From Microbacterium sp. RURRCA19A (GTDB taxonomy: Bacteria; Actinomycetota; Actinomycetes; Actinomycetales; Microbacteriaceae): DNA of 64,000 nucleotides. Every line of letters begins with the position of its first letter. Within the stretch, counting starts at the first letter, position 1. The DNA is taken from positions 186,001-250,000 of the forward strand of contig NZ_FTNQ01000003.1 in the NCBI RefSeq assembly GCF_900156455.1. Reading direction: 5' to 3'. The notes below the pieces were generated by a model. It had not been told where the DNA came from, ran no database searches, and was given only the letters and a program-made list of their open reading frames with translations. A program made the translations under genes and the position numbers. This document shows positions 15,422-24,651 of the stretch, piece after piece.

Positions 15422-16539
15422 CGGGCCCCTCCCCCGTCGTAGTCCACCCGGACCTCGTCCGAGGTGGGATGCGACTGACACGTCAGCACGTACCCGCGAT
15501 CGATCTCGTCCGGCTCGAGTGCGTAGTTCTCCGTCATGGTCACCGATCCCTCGACGAGCCGGGCGCGGCAGGTGCCGCACACGCCTCCCGCGCAGGCGAA
15601 CGGCACGTCGGGGCGTGCCCGGAGCGCCGCGGCCAGGATCGTCTCGTGAGCCGCGACGGGGCTGTCGACGCGGGTGGACTGCCCGTCGAGGGTGAACGAG
15701 ATGCGTCGGACGGGCTCGTCGGCGCGCACACGGATCGCTCGCCCTCCCCCCGTCAGCGCGGGCGCGTCGCCGTCACCCGCGGTGAACAGTTCGAATCGGA
15801 TGCGGTCGCGCGGGACCCCGACCTCGGCCAGCACGGTGCGGCACGTCTCGACGAGCGCGAACGGTCCGCACAGGAACCACTCGTCGACGGATGCCGGGTC
15901 GATCAGGCGGGACAGGATCAGGCGGATCCGTTCTTCGTCGAGGCGTCCCGAGAAGACGGGCGCCGCACGCTCCTCCCGGGTCAGGACGTGATGCAGCGTG
16001 AGTCTCGCGGGGTAGCGGTCCTTGAGGTCGGCGAGGTCGTCGACGAACATCACGTCGGTGGACGAACGGTTGGCGTAGACGATCGTGACCCGGGACTCCG
16101 CGTCGGCATCCAACAGGGCGGTGGCGACCGCGAGGACGGGCGTGATCCCGGACCCGGCGGCGACGGCGACGACGTGTCCCCCGGGGCGGGCGGCCCGCGA
16201 CACGAACGACCCTCCGGGGCTCATGACCTCGATCTCGTCACCGATGCGGAGGTTCTCATGCGCCCAGGTCGAGAAGCGGCCGTCGGGGTCGCGCTTGATC
16301 CCCACCGAGAGACGTCCCGGTGACGGGGGCCGGCACAGCGAATACGAACGCCGGAGCTCCTCGCCCGCTACGACGGCGCGCAGGGCGACGTACTGTCCCG
16401 GCGCGGCGGCGAACACGTCGGCCAGCGCTTCCGGGACCGCGAAGGCGACCTCGATCGCCGTCGCGGTCAGCGGACGCACCTCGACCACGCGCAGCCGGTG
16501 GAAGCGCGCGCGGGTGGAAGTGGCATCCGTCGTCGTCAT
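15418..16539 (-). CDS. paaE: phenylacetyl-CoA epoxidase reductase subunit
   Basis: Electron-transfer subunit of the PaaABC(D)E epoxidase, moving electrons from NADPH through FAD to a 2Fe-2S centre and on to the PaaA di-iron site. The 373 residues contain an N-terminal FAD domain with RRSYSLCRPP, an NAD(P) domain with AAGSGITPVLAV, and a C-terminal plant-type ferredoxin domain with CAGGVCGTCRARLVEG and a later VLTCQSHP, giving the four cluster cysteines. Its ATG shares one base with the paaD stop (TGATG), and its stop overlaps the paaG start. Confidence 0.95.
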   Translation of the reverse strand: MTTTDATSTRARFHRLRVVEVRPLTATAIEVAFAVPEALADVFAAAPGQYVALRAVVAGEELRRSYSLCRPPSPGRLSVGIKRDPDGRFSTWAHENLRIGDEIEVMSPGGSFVSRAARPGGHVVAVAAGSGITPVLAVATALLDADAESRVTIVYANRSSTDVMFVDDLADLKDRYPARLTLHHVLTREERAAPVFSGRLDEERIRLILSRLIDPASVDEWFLCGPFALVETCRTVLAEVGVPRDRIRFELFTAGDGDAPALTGGGRAIRVRADEPVRRISFTLDGQSTRVDSPVAAHETILAAALRARPDVPFACAGGVCGTCRARLVEGSVTMTENYALEPDEIDRGYVLTCQSHPTSDEVRVDYDGGGAR

Positions 16540-17018
16540 CAGAGGGCCTTGAAATGGTCGAAGGGCTCGAGGCAGGCCCGGCACTCCCAGAGCGCCTTGC
16601 ACGCGGTCGAACCGAACCGCGAGATCTCGCGGGTGTCGAGTGACCCGCACCGCGGGCAGGGCACGCTGAGCCGCACGCGGACGGGGCCGGCGACCGATCG
16701 GCCGGTCGGCGGGGCGATGCCGTACGCGGTGAGCTTGCGGCGACCGTCGTCGCTCAGCCAGTCCGTGGTCCACGCGGGCGTGAGCGTGGTGCGGACGACG
16801 GCGCGGTCGACCCCCGCGGAGGTGAGCGCGAGCAGGATGTCGTCGCGGATCGCATCGACGGCGGGGCAGCCCGAGTACGTGGGGGTGATGGTGACGACGA
16901 CCCGTTCGCCGTCGACCCGCACGTCGCGCAGCACGCCCAGATCCTCGATCGTGAGCACGGGCACCTCGGGGTCGCGGACGGCGGCGACGATCTCGCGCGC
17001 GGCGGCCGCGGTCACCAT
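16539..17018 (-). CDS. paaD: phenylacetate pathway protein PaaD
   Basis: PaaD is thought to help assemble the metal centre of the epoxidase. This 159-residue protein begins with a DUF59/MIP18 domain (EIVAAVRDPEVPVLTIEDLGVL, then TPTYSGCPA with the conserved Cys) and ends with a zinc ribbon having CPRCGS and ECRACLEPFDHFK pairs. The ATG at 17018 overlaps the paaC coding end by 7 bases; the following GTG codon is an alternative start. It sits between paaC and paaE, the usual order. Confidence 0.93.
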   Translation of the reverse strand: MVTAAAAREIVAAVRDPEVPVLTIEDLGVLRDVRVDGERVVVTITPTYSGCPAVDAIRDDILLALTSAGVDRAVVRTTLTPAWTTDWLSDDGRRKLTAYGIAPPTGRSVAGPVRVRLSVPCPRCGSLDTREISRFGSTACKALWECRACLEPFDHFKAL

Positions 17019-17839
17019 TTCGCCCCCGGGTGCCGACGCGCGAGCACCTGCATCTCGGCGAGGAGCGGACCCAGCGCCGGATGGTGGAGGCCCGCCCTCC
17101 CTCCCGCGGAGGACGGTGCGACGTCGGGAACGGGGACCTCCTCCTCCGCGAGCACCGCGCGCAGGGCGGCTTCGACGGGGGTGCGCAGCGTCGAGGGTCG
17201 CACGGCGACACCGGCGAGGTGCCGGTGCAGCGGCTCGTCGCGGAACAGCTCGTCGAGGAACGGCCACGTCGCGGCGAGCGCGATCTCCAGCCGTCGGCGC
17301 GACTCGATGGTCCCGCCGGCCAACCGCAGCGTCCACTGCACGGCGTGATCGCGGTGGTAGTCGACCTCCTTGACGGCTTTGCCCGCCACGGCGGAGAGGA
17401 CCGGGTCGACGGATGCCACGAGCTCCCGGTACAGCTCCAGGAGATAGGTCGAGGCGAGCAGCTGCCGCGCGATGGTGAGGGCGAAGTCGCCGGGTGGGAG
17501 TTCGAACAGCCAGGCGCTGCGGAACTCGCCCTCGTCGCGGAAGTAGGCCAGGTCGTCCTCGCTGCGTCCATCGTGGCTGCCGGCGTAGCGCAGCAGGGAG
17601 CGCGCGTGACCGAGCAGGTCGAGCGCGATGTTCCCGAGGGCCACGTCCTCCTCGAGTTCGGGAGCCCGCGCGATCCAGCCGCAGAGGTTCTGCGCGAGGA
17701 TCAGCGCGTCGTCCCCTAAGCGGAGGGCGTACGCGGCGACGTCGGGCGCCACGGCGCGGGCCTCTCCCCCGGCGAATTCGGCGGCGAGGTCGAGGCCGTC
17801 GACGGAGACGATCCCGTGCGGTTCGGGGGCGGCGCTCAC
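17012..17839 (-). CDS. paaC: phenylacetyl-CoA epoxidase structural subunit
   Basis: Non-catalytic, ferritin-like partner of PaaA in the 1,2-phenylacetyl-CoA epoxidase complex, 275 residues. Family features include LRLGDDALILAQNLCGWIARAPELEED, DLLGHARSLLRYAG, and DLAYFRDEGEFRSAWLFELPPGDFA. As expected for PaaC, the di-iron ligands of PaaA are not all kept. Start and stop overlap paaB (4 bases) and paaD (7 bases), so subunit synthesis is coupled. Confidence 0.95.
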   Translation of the reverse strand: MSAAPEPHGIVSVDGLDLAAEFAGGEARAVAPDVAAYALRLGDDALILAQNLCGWIARAPELEEDVALGNIALDLLGHARSLLRYAGSHDGRSEDDLAYFRDEGEFRSAWLFELPPGDFALTIARQLLASTYLLELYRELVASVDPVLSAVAGKAVKEVDYHRDHAVQWTLRLAGGTIESRRRLEIALAATWPFLDELFRDEPLHRHLAGVAVRPSTLRTPVEAALRAVLAEEEVPVPDVAPSSAGGRAGLHHPALGPLLAEMQVLARRHPGAKW

Positions 17840-18141
17840 AGGTGCGGCACCCCCTCGGCGGCCGTGTAGTAGACCGCGTGTCGGAAGTTCTTGCCCGCCG
17901 GCGACTCGAAGAACGCGCCCTTGGCCCCGGGGTCGCTCGTGGTCACGGCCTCCGAGGGCACGACCCAGACGGACACGCCCTCGCCGCGGCGCGTATAGAG
18001 GTCACGCGCGTTGCGGACCGCCAGTTCGGCGTCGGGGGCGTGCAGCGAACCGACGTGCACGTGGCTGAGTCCGCGCGCCGCCCGGACGAACACCTCCCAC
18101 AGCGGCCAGGTCTCGTCGGGCGAGCTTCCCGGTGCGGCCAT
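17836..18141 (-). CDS. paaB: phenylacetyl-CoA epoxidase subunit B
   Basis: A 101-residue subunit that bridges PaaAC heterodimers in the epoxidase. The sequence WPLWEVFVRAARGLSHVHVG near the start and LYTRRGEGVSVWVVPS in the middle are characteristic of PaaB, as is its length. The ATG at 18141 shares a base with the paaA stop (TGATG), and the end overlaps paaC by 4 bases. Confidence 0.95.
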   Translation of the reverse strand: MAAPGSSPDETWPLWEVFVRAARGLSHVHVGSLHAPDAELAVRNARDLYTRRGEGVSVWVVPSEAVTTSDPGAKGAFFESPAGKNFRHAVYYTAAEGVPHL

Positions 18142-19097
18142 CAGGCGGCCTCCCGCTTCTTCGCGGCGTAGGCGGCGGCGGCCTCGCGGACCCAAGCGCC
18201 GTCCTCGTGGGCGCTGCGACGGTGCTGCACACGCGTCGCGTGCAGCGCACCGCGACCGGCGAGCACCTCCTGGAACTCCGCCCAGTCGATCTCGCCCATG
18301 TCGTAGGAACCCGTCTCGCGGTTCCACCGCAGCTCGGGATCGGGCAGGGTGACACCGAGCACCTCCGCCTGCGGAACGAGCATCGAGACGAACCGCCGGC
18401 GGAGCTCGTCATTGCTGAATCGCTTGATGTTCCACGCCATCGACCGGGCCGAGTTCGGCGAATCGTCGTCGGGGGGACCGAACATCATCAGGCTCGGCCA
18501 GTACCAGCGGTCCACGGCGTCCTGCGCCATCCTCCGCTGCGCGTCGGTGCCCTGCATGAGCGTGAGGAGGATCTCGAACCCCTGGCGCTGGTGGAACGAC
18601 TCCTCCTTGCAGATGCGCACCATCGCGCGGGCGTATGGACCGTACGACGCCCGGCACAACGGCACCTGGTTGCAGATCGCCGCGCCGTCCACGAGCCAGC
18701 CGATCGCCCCGACGTCGGCCCAGGTGGGTGTGGGGTAGGTGAAGATCGACGAGTAACGCGCTGCGCCGTCGATGAGCTGTCGGGTCATCTCCTCCCGCGT
18801 GATCCCGAGGGTCTGGGCCGCCGAGTAGAGGTACAGCCCGTGACCGGCTTCGTCCTGCACTTTGGCCAGCAGGATCGCCTTGCGCTTCAGGCTCGGCGCC
18901 CGGGTGATCCATGCCCCCTCCGGCTGCATGCCGATGATCTCGGAGTGCGCGTGCTGCGAGATCTGACGGATCAACGTGCGGCGGTACGCCTCCGGCATCC
19001 AATCGCGCGGTTCGATGCGACCGTCGGCCGCGATGACGGCGTCGAAGAGCTCCTCGCCGTCGATGTCGGAGACGGGAACGTCCGTGACCGTGGTCAT
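18141..19097 (-). CDS. paaA: phenylacetyl-CoA epoxidase catalytic subunit
   Basis: Di-iron oxygenase subunit that converts phenylacetyl-CoA to ring-1,2-epoxyphenylacetyl-CoA. The 318 residues contain the ferritin-like metal-binding signatures [16 protein letters not shown] and [17 protein letters not shown], where Glu and His ligands are in the ExxH arrangement, and the segment [25 protein letters not shown] near the start. It follows paaZ with an ATGA overlap and precedes paaB with a one-base overlap. Confidence 0.96.
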   Translation of the reverse strand: MTTVTDVPVSDIDGEELFDAVIAADGRIEPRDWMPEAYRRTLIRQISQHAHSEIIGMQPEGAWITRAPSLKRKAILLAKVQDEAGHGLYLYSAAQTLGITREEMTRQLIDGAARYSSIFTYPTPTWADVGAIGWLVDGAAICNQVPLCRASYGPYARAMVRICKEESFHQRQGFEILLTLMQGTDAQRRMAQDAVDRWYWPSLMMFGPPDDDSPNSARSMAWNIKRFSNDELRRRFVSMLVPQAEVLGVTLPDPELRWNRETGSYDMGEIDWAEFQEVLAGRGALHATRVQHRRSAHEDGAWVREAAAAYAAKKREAA

Positions 19098-21166
19098 ACG
19101 AGCACCTCCTGGGGCTGCCATGTCTTCGCGACGAGGGTGAGCACGTCGTACTGCGCCACAACGGCGTCGTCCTGGTTGCGAATGACCGCGTCCCAGCGCA
19201 CCTCGCCGTAGTCGTCGGTCTCGCGCGGGGTGATCTGCTTCGCGGTCAGGGCGACGCGGATCCGATCTCCCGGCGAGACCGGGGTGACGAACCGCAGATT
19301 CTCGAGTCCCGAGTTGGCGAGCACCGGACCCGGTGCCGGATCGACGAAGAGTCCCGCCGCCCACGACACGAGGAGGTAGCCGTGGGCCACGCGTCCCGGG
19401 AAGAACGGGTTGGCGGCGGCGGCCGTCTCGTCCATGTGCGCGTAGAACGTGTCGCCCGTGAAGCGGGCGAACATCTCGATGTCCGCGAGGGTGACGGTCC
19501 GCTCCTCCGACATGACGGCATCGCCGATCCGGAGATCGGACAGCGGTTTGCGGAACGGGTGGGTGCCCGAGGCGTCGACATCGGCACCGGGATGCCACAC
19601 CCCGGTGAGCGCGGTCAGCATGCGCGGCGACCCCTGCACCGCGGTGCGTTGCATGTAGTGGAGCACGGACCGGATGCCGCCGAGTTCCTCCCCGCCTCCC
19701 GCGCGACCGGGACCGCCGTGCACGAGGTGCGGGACGGGGGCGCCGTGCCCCGTCGAGGTGCGCGCGTCGTCACGATCGAGGAACAGCACGCGCCCGTTCA
19801 TCGCGCCCATGCGGGTGAGCAGTTCGGTCGCGACACCGGGGTCGTGCGTCGCGACGCTGGTCACGAGCGACCCGCCGCCGCGCGCCACGATGTCGGCGGC
19901 CTCGGCGACGTCGCCGTACTCGACGATGCTGGCGACCGGCCCGAACGCCTCGAGCTCGTGGACCGCCGGGATCGTGGCATCCGCGAACGCCAGGACCACG
20001 GGAGAGAGGAAGGCGCCGTCCTCCGCCGGCCCGGTCGTGCCGTCCGCGCGGCGCACCTCGGGCACGGCCGTGTCGCCCACGACGATCCGTCCGCCCGCCG
20101 CGCGCAGCAGATCGACCTGGCGCCGGACCTCGTCGCGCTGGGCGAGCGAGACGACGGGCCCCATCGTGACCCCGTCCGCGCGCGGATCGCCCACGACGAC
20201 GCGCGCCCCGATCTTCTCGCGGAGCGCCTGGGCGACGGCATCCGTGAGCCCCGCCGGCACGATCGCCCGGCGGATGGCGGTGCACTTCTGTCCCGCCTTG
20301 GTCGTGAGCTCCGTCAACAGTTGTCGGATGTACGCGTCGAACTCGGGGGTGCCCGGGAGCGCGTCGGGACCGAGGATCGAGGCGTTGATCGAGTCCGTCT
20401 CGGCGGTGAACCGCACGCTCGGGCGGACGCCGACCCTCAGGCGCTCGGCGGTCGAGGCGCTGCCGGTGAACCCGACGGTGTCACCCAGGTCGAGCAGGTC
20501 GAGCAGGCCCGGGATGCCACCGCTGACCAGTTGCAGCGCCCCGGGCGGCAACAGCCCGGTGTCCGCGGCGATCCGCACCCACGCCTCGGCGATGTACGCG
20601 GTCGGGGTGGCGGGCTTGACGATCGTGGGGAGACCGGCGAGGAAGGCCGGAGCGAACTTCTCGAGGGCGCCCCACACGGGGAAGTTGAACGCGTTGATCT
20701 GTAGGGCGACACCCGCGAGACGCGTGTACACGTGACGCCCGAGGAAGGAGCCGTCCTTCGACAGCGGCTCGACGGGACCGTCGAGGACGACCGTGCCGGC
20801 GGGAAGCTCACGCCGCGCCTTCGAGGAGTACGTGAAAAGGACGCCGATCCCGCCGTCGATGTCGCTGAGCGAGTCGCGTCGCGTGGAACCGGCCCGCATC
20901 GACAGCGCGTACAGCTCCTCTCGCCGATCGTTCAGCGCGATCGCGAGGTTCTTCAGCACCATCGCCCGCTGCGGGAAGGTCAGTGCGCCCAGTCGCGGCT
21001 GCCCGACGCGCCGGGCGTGCTCCACGACGCCGGCGAGGTCGAGGCCGCGCGTCGTGACACGCACGATCTCCTCCCCCGTCGAGGCGTCGCGCACCACGGC
21101 CGCGTCGGGATCGGGCTCCGGCAGCCACCAGGCATCCCGCACGTAGCTCGGGAGAAACGACATCAT
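19094..21166 (-). CDS. paaZ: oxepin-CoA hydrolase/aldehyde dehydrogenase PaaZ
   Basis: Bifunctional ring-cleavage enzyme, 690 residues. The N-terminal aldehyde dehydrogenase domain (about 1-520) has the catalytic segment [17 protein letters not shown] with the nucleophilic Cys, and oxidises 3-oxo-5,6-dehydrosuberyl-CoA semialdehyde. The C-terminal MaoC-like hydratase domain (about 545-690) has [15 protein letters not shown] and [12 protein letters not shown], and opens oxepin-CoA. Both halves look intact. The gene starts MMSF with ATG at 21166 overlapping the paaH-like stop; the second Met is equally possible. Confidence 0.96.
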   Translation of the reverse strand: MMSFLPSYVRDAWWLPEPDPDAAVVRDASTGEEIVRVTTRGLDLAGVVEHARRVGQPRLGALTFPQRAMVLKNLAIALNDRREELYALSMRAGSTRRDSLSDIDGGIGVLFTYSSKARRELPAGTVVLDGPVEPLSKDGSFLGRHVYTRLAGVALQINAFNFPVWGALEKFAPAFLAGLPTIVKPATPTAYIAEAWVRIAADTGLLPPGALQLVSGGIPGLLDLLDLGDTVGFTGSASTAERLRVGVRPSVRFTAETDSINASILGPDALPGTPEFDAYIRQLLTELTTKAGQKCTAIRRAIVPAGLTDAVAQALREKIGARVVVGDPRADGVTMGPVVSLAQRDEVRRQVDLLRAAGGRIVVGDTAVPEVRRADGTTGPAEDGAFLSPVVLAFADATIPAVHELEAFGPVASIVEYGDVAEAADIVARGGGSLVTSVATHDPGVATELLTRMGAMNGRVLFLDRDDARTSTGHGAPVPHLVHGGPGRAGGGEELGGIRSVLHYMQRTAVQGSPRMLTALTGVWHPGADVDASGTHPFRKPLSDLRIGDAVMSEERTVTLADIEMFARFTGDTFYAHMDETAAAANPFFPGRVAHGYLLVSWAAGLFVDPAPGPVLANSGLENLRFVTPVSPGDRIRVALTAKQITPRETDDYGEVRWDAVIRNQDDAVVAQYDVLTLVAKTWQPQEVLV

Positions 21167-22005
21167 TCACTCCATTCGTAGAATCCGCGACCCGTCTTCC
21201 GACCCAGCCGCCCCTCGTCCACCAGCCGTCGCAGCAGCGCGGGCGGAGCGAAGCGCGGCCCGAGCGAGCGCTCCAGTTCCTCCGCGATGCCGAGCCGCAC
21301 ATCGAGACCCACGAGGTCGGTCGTTCGGAGGGGACCGACCGGATGCCGGTACCCGAGCTCCACGGCGCGATCGATGTCCTCCGCGGAGGCGACTCCCTCC
21401 TCGAGCATGCGGATCGCCTCCAGGCCGAGCGCCACCCCCAGGCGGCTCGAGGCGAAACCGGGGGCGTCCCGGACGACCACCGCGGTCTTCCCGATGGCCT
21501 CGACCCAGCGCGTCGCCCGCGCCACGGTCGCCCCCGCCGTCCGCGTGCCGCGCACGATCTCCACGAGCGCCGAGGCCGGCACGGGGTTGAAGAAATGCAG
21601 ACCGAGGAAGCGCTCCGGCGACCGCAGCCCGGCAGCCAGGGCATCGATGGAGATGGACGAGGTATTGGATGCCACGACCGCGTCGTCCGCCGCGACGGCC
21701 TCGATGCGGGTCAGGGCCTCTTCCTTCCGCGCGCGGTCCTCGGGTACGGCCTCGACGACCAGGGCGGCGTCGGCGAACGCGGCCGGATCGACGCCGACCG
21801 TGAGCGCGTCGGCATCCGGAACCCGTCTTCCGCGAGCGGCGGACCGGTCGAGATCGGCGCGCACCCGGGCCACCGCGGCGTCCGCGGTCGCGACGTCGCG
21901 TTCGACCACGTGCACGCGGGAGCCGGCGAGCAGGAACGCGTGCGCGATCCCCGCGCCCATGCGTCCCCCGCCGAGGACGCCGACGACCGAGGGGGCGGCG
22001 CTCAT
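21163..22005 (-). CDS. paaH: 3-hydroxyacyl-CoA dehydrogenase
   Basis: NAD-dependent oxidation of 3-hydroxyadipyl-CoA to 3-oxoadipyl-CoA in the lower phenylacetate pathway. The 280-residue protein has the Rossmann motif GVLGGGRMGAGIAHAF at the N-terminus, SNTSSISI, and the catalytic-region segment GLHFFNPVPASALVEIVRG with the active-site His, followed by DAPGFASSRLGVAL and the C-terminal dimerisation half. Starts and stops overlap the neighbours by 4 bases (ATGA both sides). Confidence 0.93.
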   Translation of the reverse strand: MSAAPSVVGVLGGGRMGAGIAHAFLLAGSRVHVVERDVATADAAVARVRADLDRSAARGRRVPDADALTVGVDPAAFADAALVVEAVPEDRARKEEALTRIEAVAADDAVVASNTSSISIDALAAGLRSPERFLGLHFFNPVPASALVEIVRGTRTAGATVARATRWVEAIGKTAVVVRDAPGFASSRLGVALGLEAIRMLEEGVASAEDIDRAVELGYRHPVGPLRTTDLVGLDVRLGIAEELERSLGPRFAPPALLRRLVDEGRLGRKTGRGFYEWSE

Positions 22006-22739
22006 GCCCGTCGCCCGTCGAGGAACGCCGTCATGCGTTCGCGCTTGTCGCGGCTGTCGAACAGCTCCGCCTGCAGTTCGCCGTCGAGCGCCGGGTGGGC
22101 GGCGCGTTCGGCCAGCAGGGCGCGCTTGGTCAGCTGCACGGCGCGCGGAGAACTCCGGACGATCCGGTCGACGAGCGCGTGGGCGGCGGTCATCACCTCG
22201 TCGGGCTCGTGCACACTCGACACCAGGCCCCACGCCTGCGCCTCGACCGCGTCGATCAGTCGTCCGGTCAGCAGCAGCTCGCTGGCCCGCGCGTGGCCGA
22301 CGATCTCGGGCAGGCGCCATGCGGCACCGGCGGCGGCGATGATCCCGAGGCCGGGCTCGGGATTGCCGAACCGTGCGCGGGGCGTGGCGATACGGATGTC
22401 CGCGGCGTAGGCGAGCTCGGCTCCGCCGCCGAGCGCCCACCCGTCGACCACGGCGATCACGGGCATCGGGAGATGACGGATGCGATCGAACGCGGTCGCA
22501 TTGATCCCGCGACGGGCGTCGTCGCCGGAGCGCTCGCGCAGCTGCCGGATGTCCGCCCCCGCGGCGAACACTCCGCCCGCGCCCGTGAGGACGAGGACGC
22601 GCGGACGGCGTTCGAGGTCGCCGCACACCGCGTGCAGCGCGTCGATCATGTCCTGGTCGATCGCGTTGCGGACGTCGGGGCGGTCGAGGGTGACGACGAC
22701 GCGGTCGTCAGCGTGGTCGACACCGATCGCAGCCGTCAT
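22002..22739 (-). CDS. paaF: enoyl-CoA hydratase, PaaF-like
   Basis: Crotonase-family hydratase, 245 residues, first gene of the paa operon. Both catalytic glutamates are present: GGGAELAYAADIRIA and RFGNPEPGLGI. This fits 2,3-dehydroadipyl-CoA hydratase and separates it from the PaaG-like paralogue at the operon end. The oxyanion-hole region GVFAAGADIRQL is normal. The ATG at 22739 has a GAGGAGG site; in-frame Met codons further upstream are inside the promoter region. An imperfect palindrome about 50 bases upstream may be the operator for the operon. Confidence 0.87.
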   Translation of the reverse strand: MTAAIGVDHADDRVVVTLDRPDVRNAIDQDMIDALHAVCGDLERRPRVLVLTGAGGVFAAGADIRQLRERSGDDARRGINATAFDRIRHLPMPVIAVVDGWALGGGAELAYAADIRIATPRARFGNPEPGLGIIAAAGAAWRLPEIVGHARASELLLTGRLIDAVEAQAWGLVSSVHEPDEVMTAAHALVDRIVRSSPRAVQLTKRALLAERAAHPALDGELQAELFDSRDKRERMTAFLDGRRA

Positions 22740-22791
22740 CGCCGCCTCCTCACCGCGCCGTCGCGGTCGTGTCCCTCGCCCGCGTGATTTG

Positions 22792-22807
22792 CAGACCGAT
22801 CGTTCAG
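22792..22807. promoter_or_regulatory. candidate TetR-type operator upstream of the paa operon
   Basis: The sequence CAGACCG-AT-CGTTCAG is an imperfect inverted repeat (5 of 7 positions match) centred on ACCGATCG. This resembles the ACCGnnCGGT cores bound by PaaR-like TetR regulators of actinobacterial phenylacetate genes. It lies about 55 bases upstream of the first start codon of the operon. No regulator gene is adjacent, so the link is inferred. Confidence 0.4.
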
Positions 22808-22859
22808 TAATCATGCCACGGGGATGCCACCCGGGCAACGGCGACCGGAACCGGACCGC

Positions 22860-23723
22860 TCAGGCGGGACCGCGCCGCACCCACGCGACGACGAAGATCA
22901 CGAGCCCCGCGACCAGGGCGGCGAGCACCCACAACACGATCAGGTAATCGATCCACGAACCGATCGGCGGGGAACCCGGGAGGAAGTTGCGCAGCGGGAT
23001 CGTCGCGAACAGCATCGCACCCATCCACCCCATCACGGTCACCTCGACCTTGCGTCGCCCCCGCAGGACGATGATCGCGACCACGAGCACGAGCGCCGGG
23101 ATGACCACCATGAGCGAGAGCAGCACGATGCCGAAGGCGATCGTCGAGCCCGAACGGCTGACCGTGACGTCGACCGCGTTGATCCCCTGCCCCAACGGCG
23201 TCTCCACGACCGCGATGTCCCACCCCGGGATGCCGCGCTTCGACGGCTGCACGACGGTCGACAGGGGCGTGGACTCACCGTCGGCGTCGTCTTCGATGGC
23301 CGTCATGACCGACCGCACGGTGTACCGATCGAACGGCCACCTCTCGATCTGACCGTCCATGACCAGCGAGACGTCGATCGGCGAGATGAGGTCGCCGTCG
23401 TCGTACTTCGTCGCCTTCGACCCCGCCACGGCGGAGACCAGCACGCCGAACGGCCGCAACGCCTGCAGCCCGTCGGTGACGGTTCCGCCCTCGCCCTGAG
23501 TGGGCACCACCGACACGGCGAGCCGGTTGGTCGTGGCATCCATCTTCTCCGGCGTGAGCGACAGCACGACGGTGTCGCCCGACGGCTCCTCCCCGCCGCT
23601 GCCGACGACGTCGCCGCTCCCGGCGTAGAGCGCGACGACCGTGGCGTACAGCGCGACGAACGCCGCGACGCTCCCGACGATCCAGAGGAGGGAACGACGA
23701 CGGGACCGGACGGGCGTGCTCAC
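22860..23723 (-). CDS. DUF4436 family membrane protein
   Basis: A 287-residue membrane protein of unknown function that fits DUF4436. It has one N-terminal membrane helix (about 13-33), a roughly 140-residue extracytoplasmic domain containing LSLTPEKMDATTNRLAVSV and IDVSLVMDGQIERWPFDRYTV, then three or four C-terminal helices including the segment MGWMGAMLFATIPLRNFLPG. The C-terminal segments LPGSPPIGSWIDYLIVLWV are typical of the family. It stands alone between the paa promoter and tRNA-Arg. No catalytic motif is visible. Confidence 0.85.
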   Translation of the reverse strand: MSTPVRSRRRSLLWIVGSVAAFVALYATVVALYAGSGDVVGSGGEEPSGDTVVLSLTPEKMDATTNRLAVSVVPTQGEGGTVTDGLQALRPFGVLVSAVAGSKATKYDDGDLISPIDVSLVMDGQIERWPFDRYTVRSVMTAIEDDADGESTPLSTVVQPSKRGIPGWDIAVVETPLGQGINAVDVTVSRSGSTIAFGIVLLSLMVVIPALVLVVAIIVLRGRRKVEVTVMGWMGAMLFATIPLRNFLPGSPPIGSWIDYLIVLWVLAALVAGLVIFVVAWVRRGPA

Positions 23724-23757
23724 GCAAGTCAGTGTGGCAGAGGGAGGAGGAACGATC

Positions 23758-23833
23758 TGGTGCCCCCGACAGGATTCGAACCTGCGACGCCCGCGTTAGG
23801 AGTGCGGCGCTCTATCCCCTGAGCTACGGAGGC
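23758..23833 (-). tRNA. tRNA-Arg (anticodon CCT)
   Basis: The minus strand gives a 76-nt cloverleaf with encoded CCA. The anticodon stem CCGCA/CGCGG (one mismatch) holds the loop CTCCTAA, so the anticodon is CCT, reading codon AGG. The T-arm contains GGTTCGAATCC, and the acceptor stem is GCCTCCG/CGGGGGC with one wobble pair. Confidence 0.95.
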
Positions 23834-23849
23834 GGGACTGCCCTCCAGC

Positions 23850-24584
23850 CTACTGCGGGCCGACCGGCATGCCCGCGCGCAGACGCCCGGCGAGGGCGTC
23901 GTCCCACTCGCCCGGTTCCGACAGCACGGCTTCGCGTGCGTCGACACCGTCGGGACCCACCGCGACGGCGCACACGAGGAGGGATTCGAGCACGAGCCCG
24001 TCGTGCGCGTCGCGCCGCAGCACCGAGGAGGACGGATCGGCCGTGGATGCCGCGACCACCTCGAGCCACGGCCCCCACCACTCGTCGCCGGCGACGATCC
24101 CCGCCCGGCGGAAGTCGTCGAGCCAGCGGCCGATGCGGGGCGTCGCCCGATCGTCGGGCGCGTGGTGGGCGATCATGTGCGTGCCGGGGGCGAGCCGGGT
24201 GCGCCGGACGGCGAGTCCGTCCCATTCCACGACCGTGGCGCCGTCGGCATCCACCTCCACGAGATTGAACCCGCGGGTCGGCGGAGCGGGCGGGAGCGTC
24301 CCGGCGACGGACTGCAGCGGGATGCCGCCGCGACTGACGACCTCGGCGTCGGAGCGCTGCGACAGGTCCTCGCGATTCAGCAGCACCGCCAGCCGTCGGG
24401 CCTCGGGATCGACGGCGAGCCACGCACCGCCCGCACGGTCGTCGCGGACACCGTGCACGCCCGGTTGCCCGGGCCACCATGGTCCGAGACCCCGCCAGGG
24501 ACGCTGCCGCTCCTCGTCCCGGACGGCCAGCACCCGGACGGGCTGACCGCTCTCGCGCGGGACATCGACGACCACGGTGCACAT
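23850..24584 (-). CDS. NRDE/TANGO2 family protein
   Basis: A 244-residue protein starting MCTVVVDVP, the typical N-terminus of NRDE (TANGO2) proteins, in which the Cys2 residue resembles an Ntn-hydrolase nucleophile. Further family features are RVLAVRDEE, a GGAWLAVDPEARRLAVLLNRED segment, and GFNLVEVDADGATVVEWDG. The start at 24584 is set by this Met-Cys beginning; a longer upstream reading would run into the coaBC promoter. The biochemical activity of the family is unsettled. It is divergent from coaBC with 67 bases between. Confidence 0.85.
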   Translation of the reverse strand: MCTVVVDVPRESGQPVRVLAVRDEERQRPWRGLGPWWPGQPGVHGVRDDRAGGAWLAVDPEARRLAVLLNREDLSQRSDAEVVSRGGIPLQSVAGTLPPAPPTRGFNLVEVDADGATVVEWDGLAVRRTRLAPGTHMIAHHAPDDRATPRIGRWLDDFRRAGIVAGDEWWGPWLEVVAASTADPSSSVLRRDAHDGLVLESLLVCAVAVGPDGVDAREAVLSEPGEWDDALAGRLRAGMPVGPQ

Positions 24585-24651
24585 TCCGTCCACGCTACCC
24601 GCGCGGGTGCCGCGGCGGGCGGGTGCGGCATCGACCTGGAAGACTGGCCCC

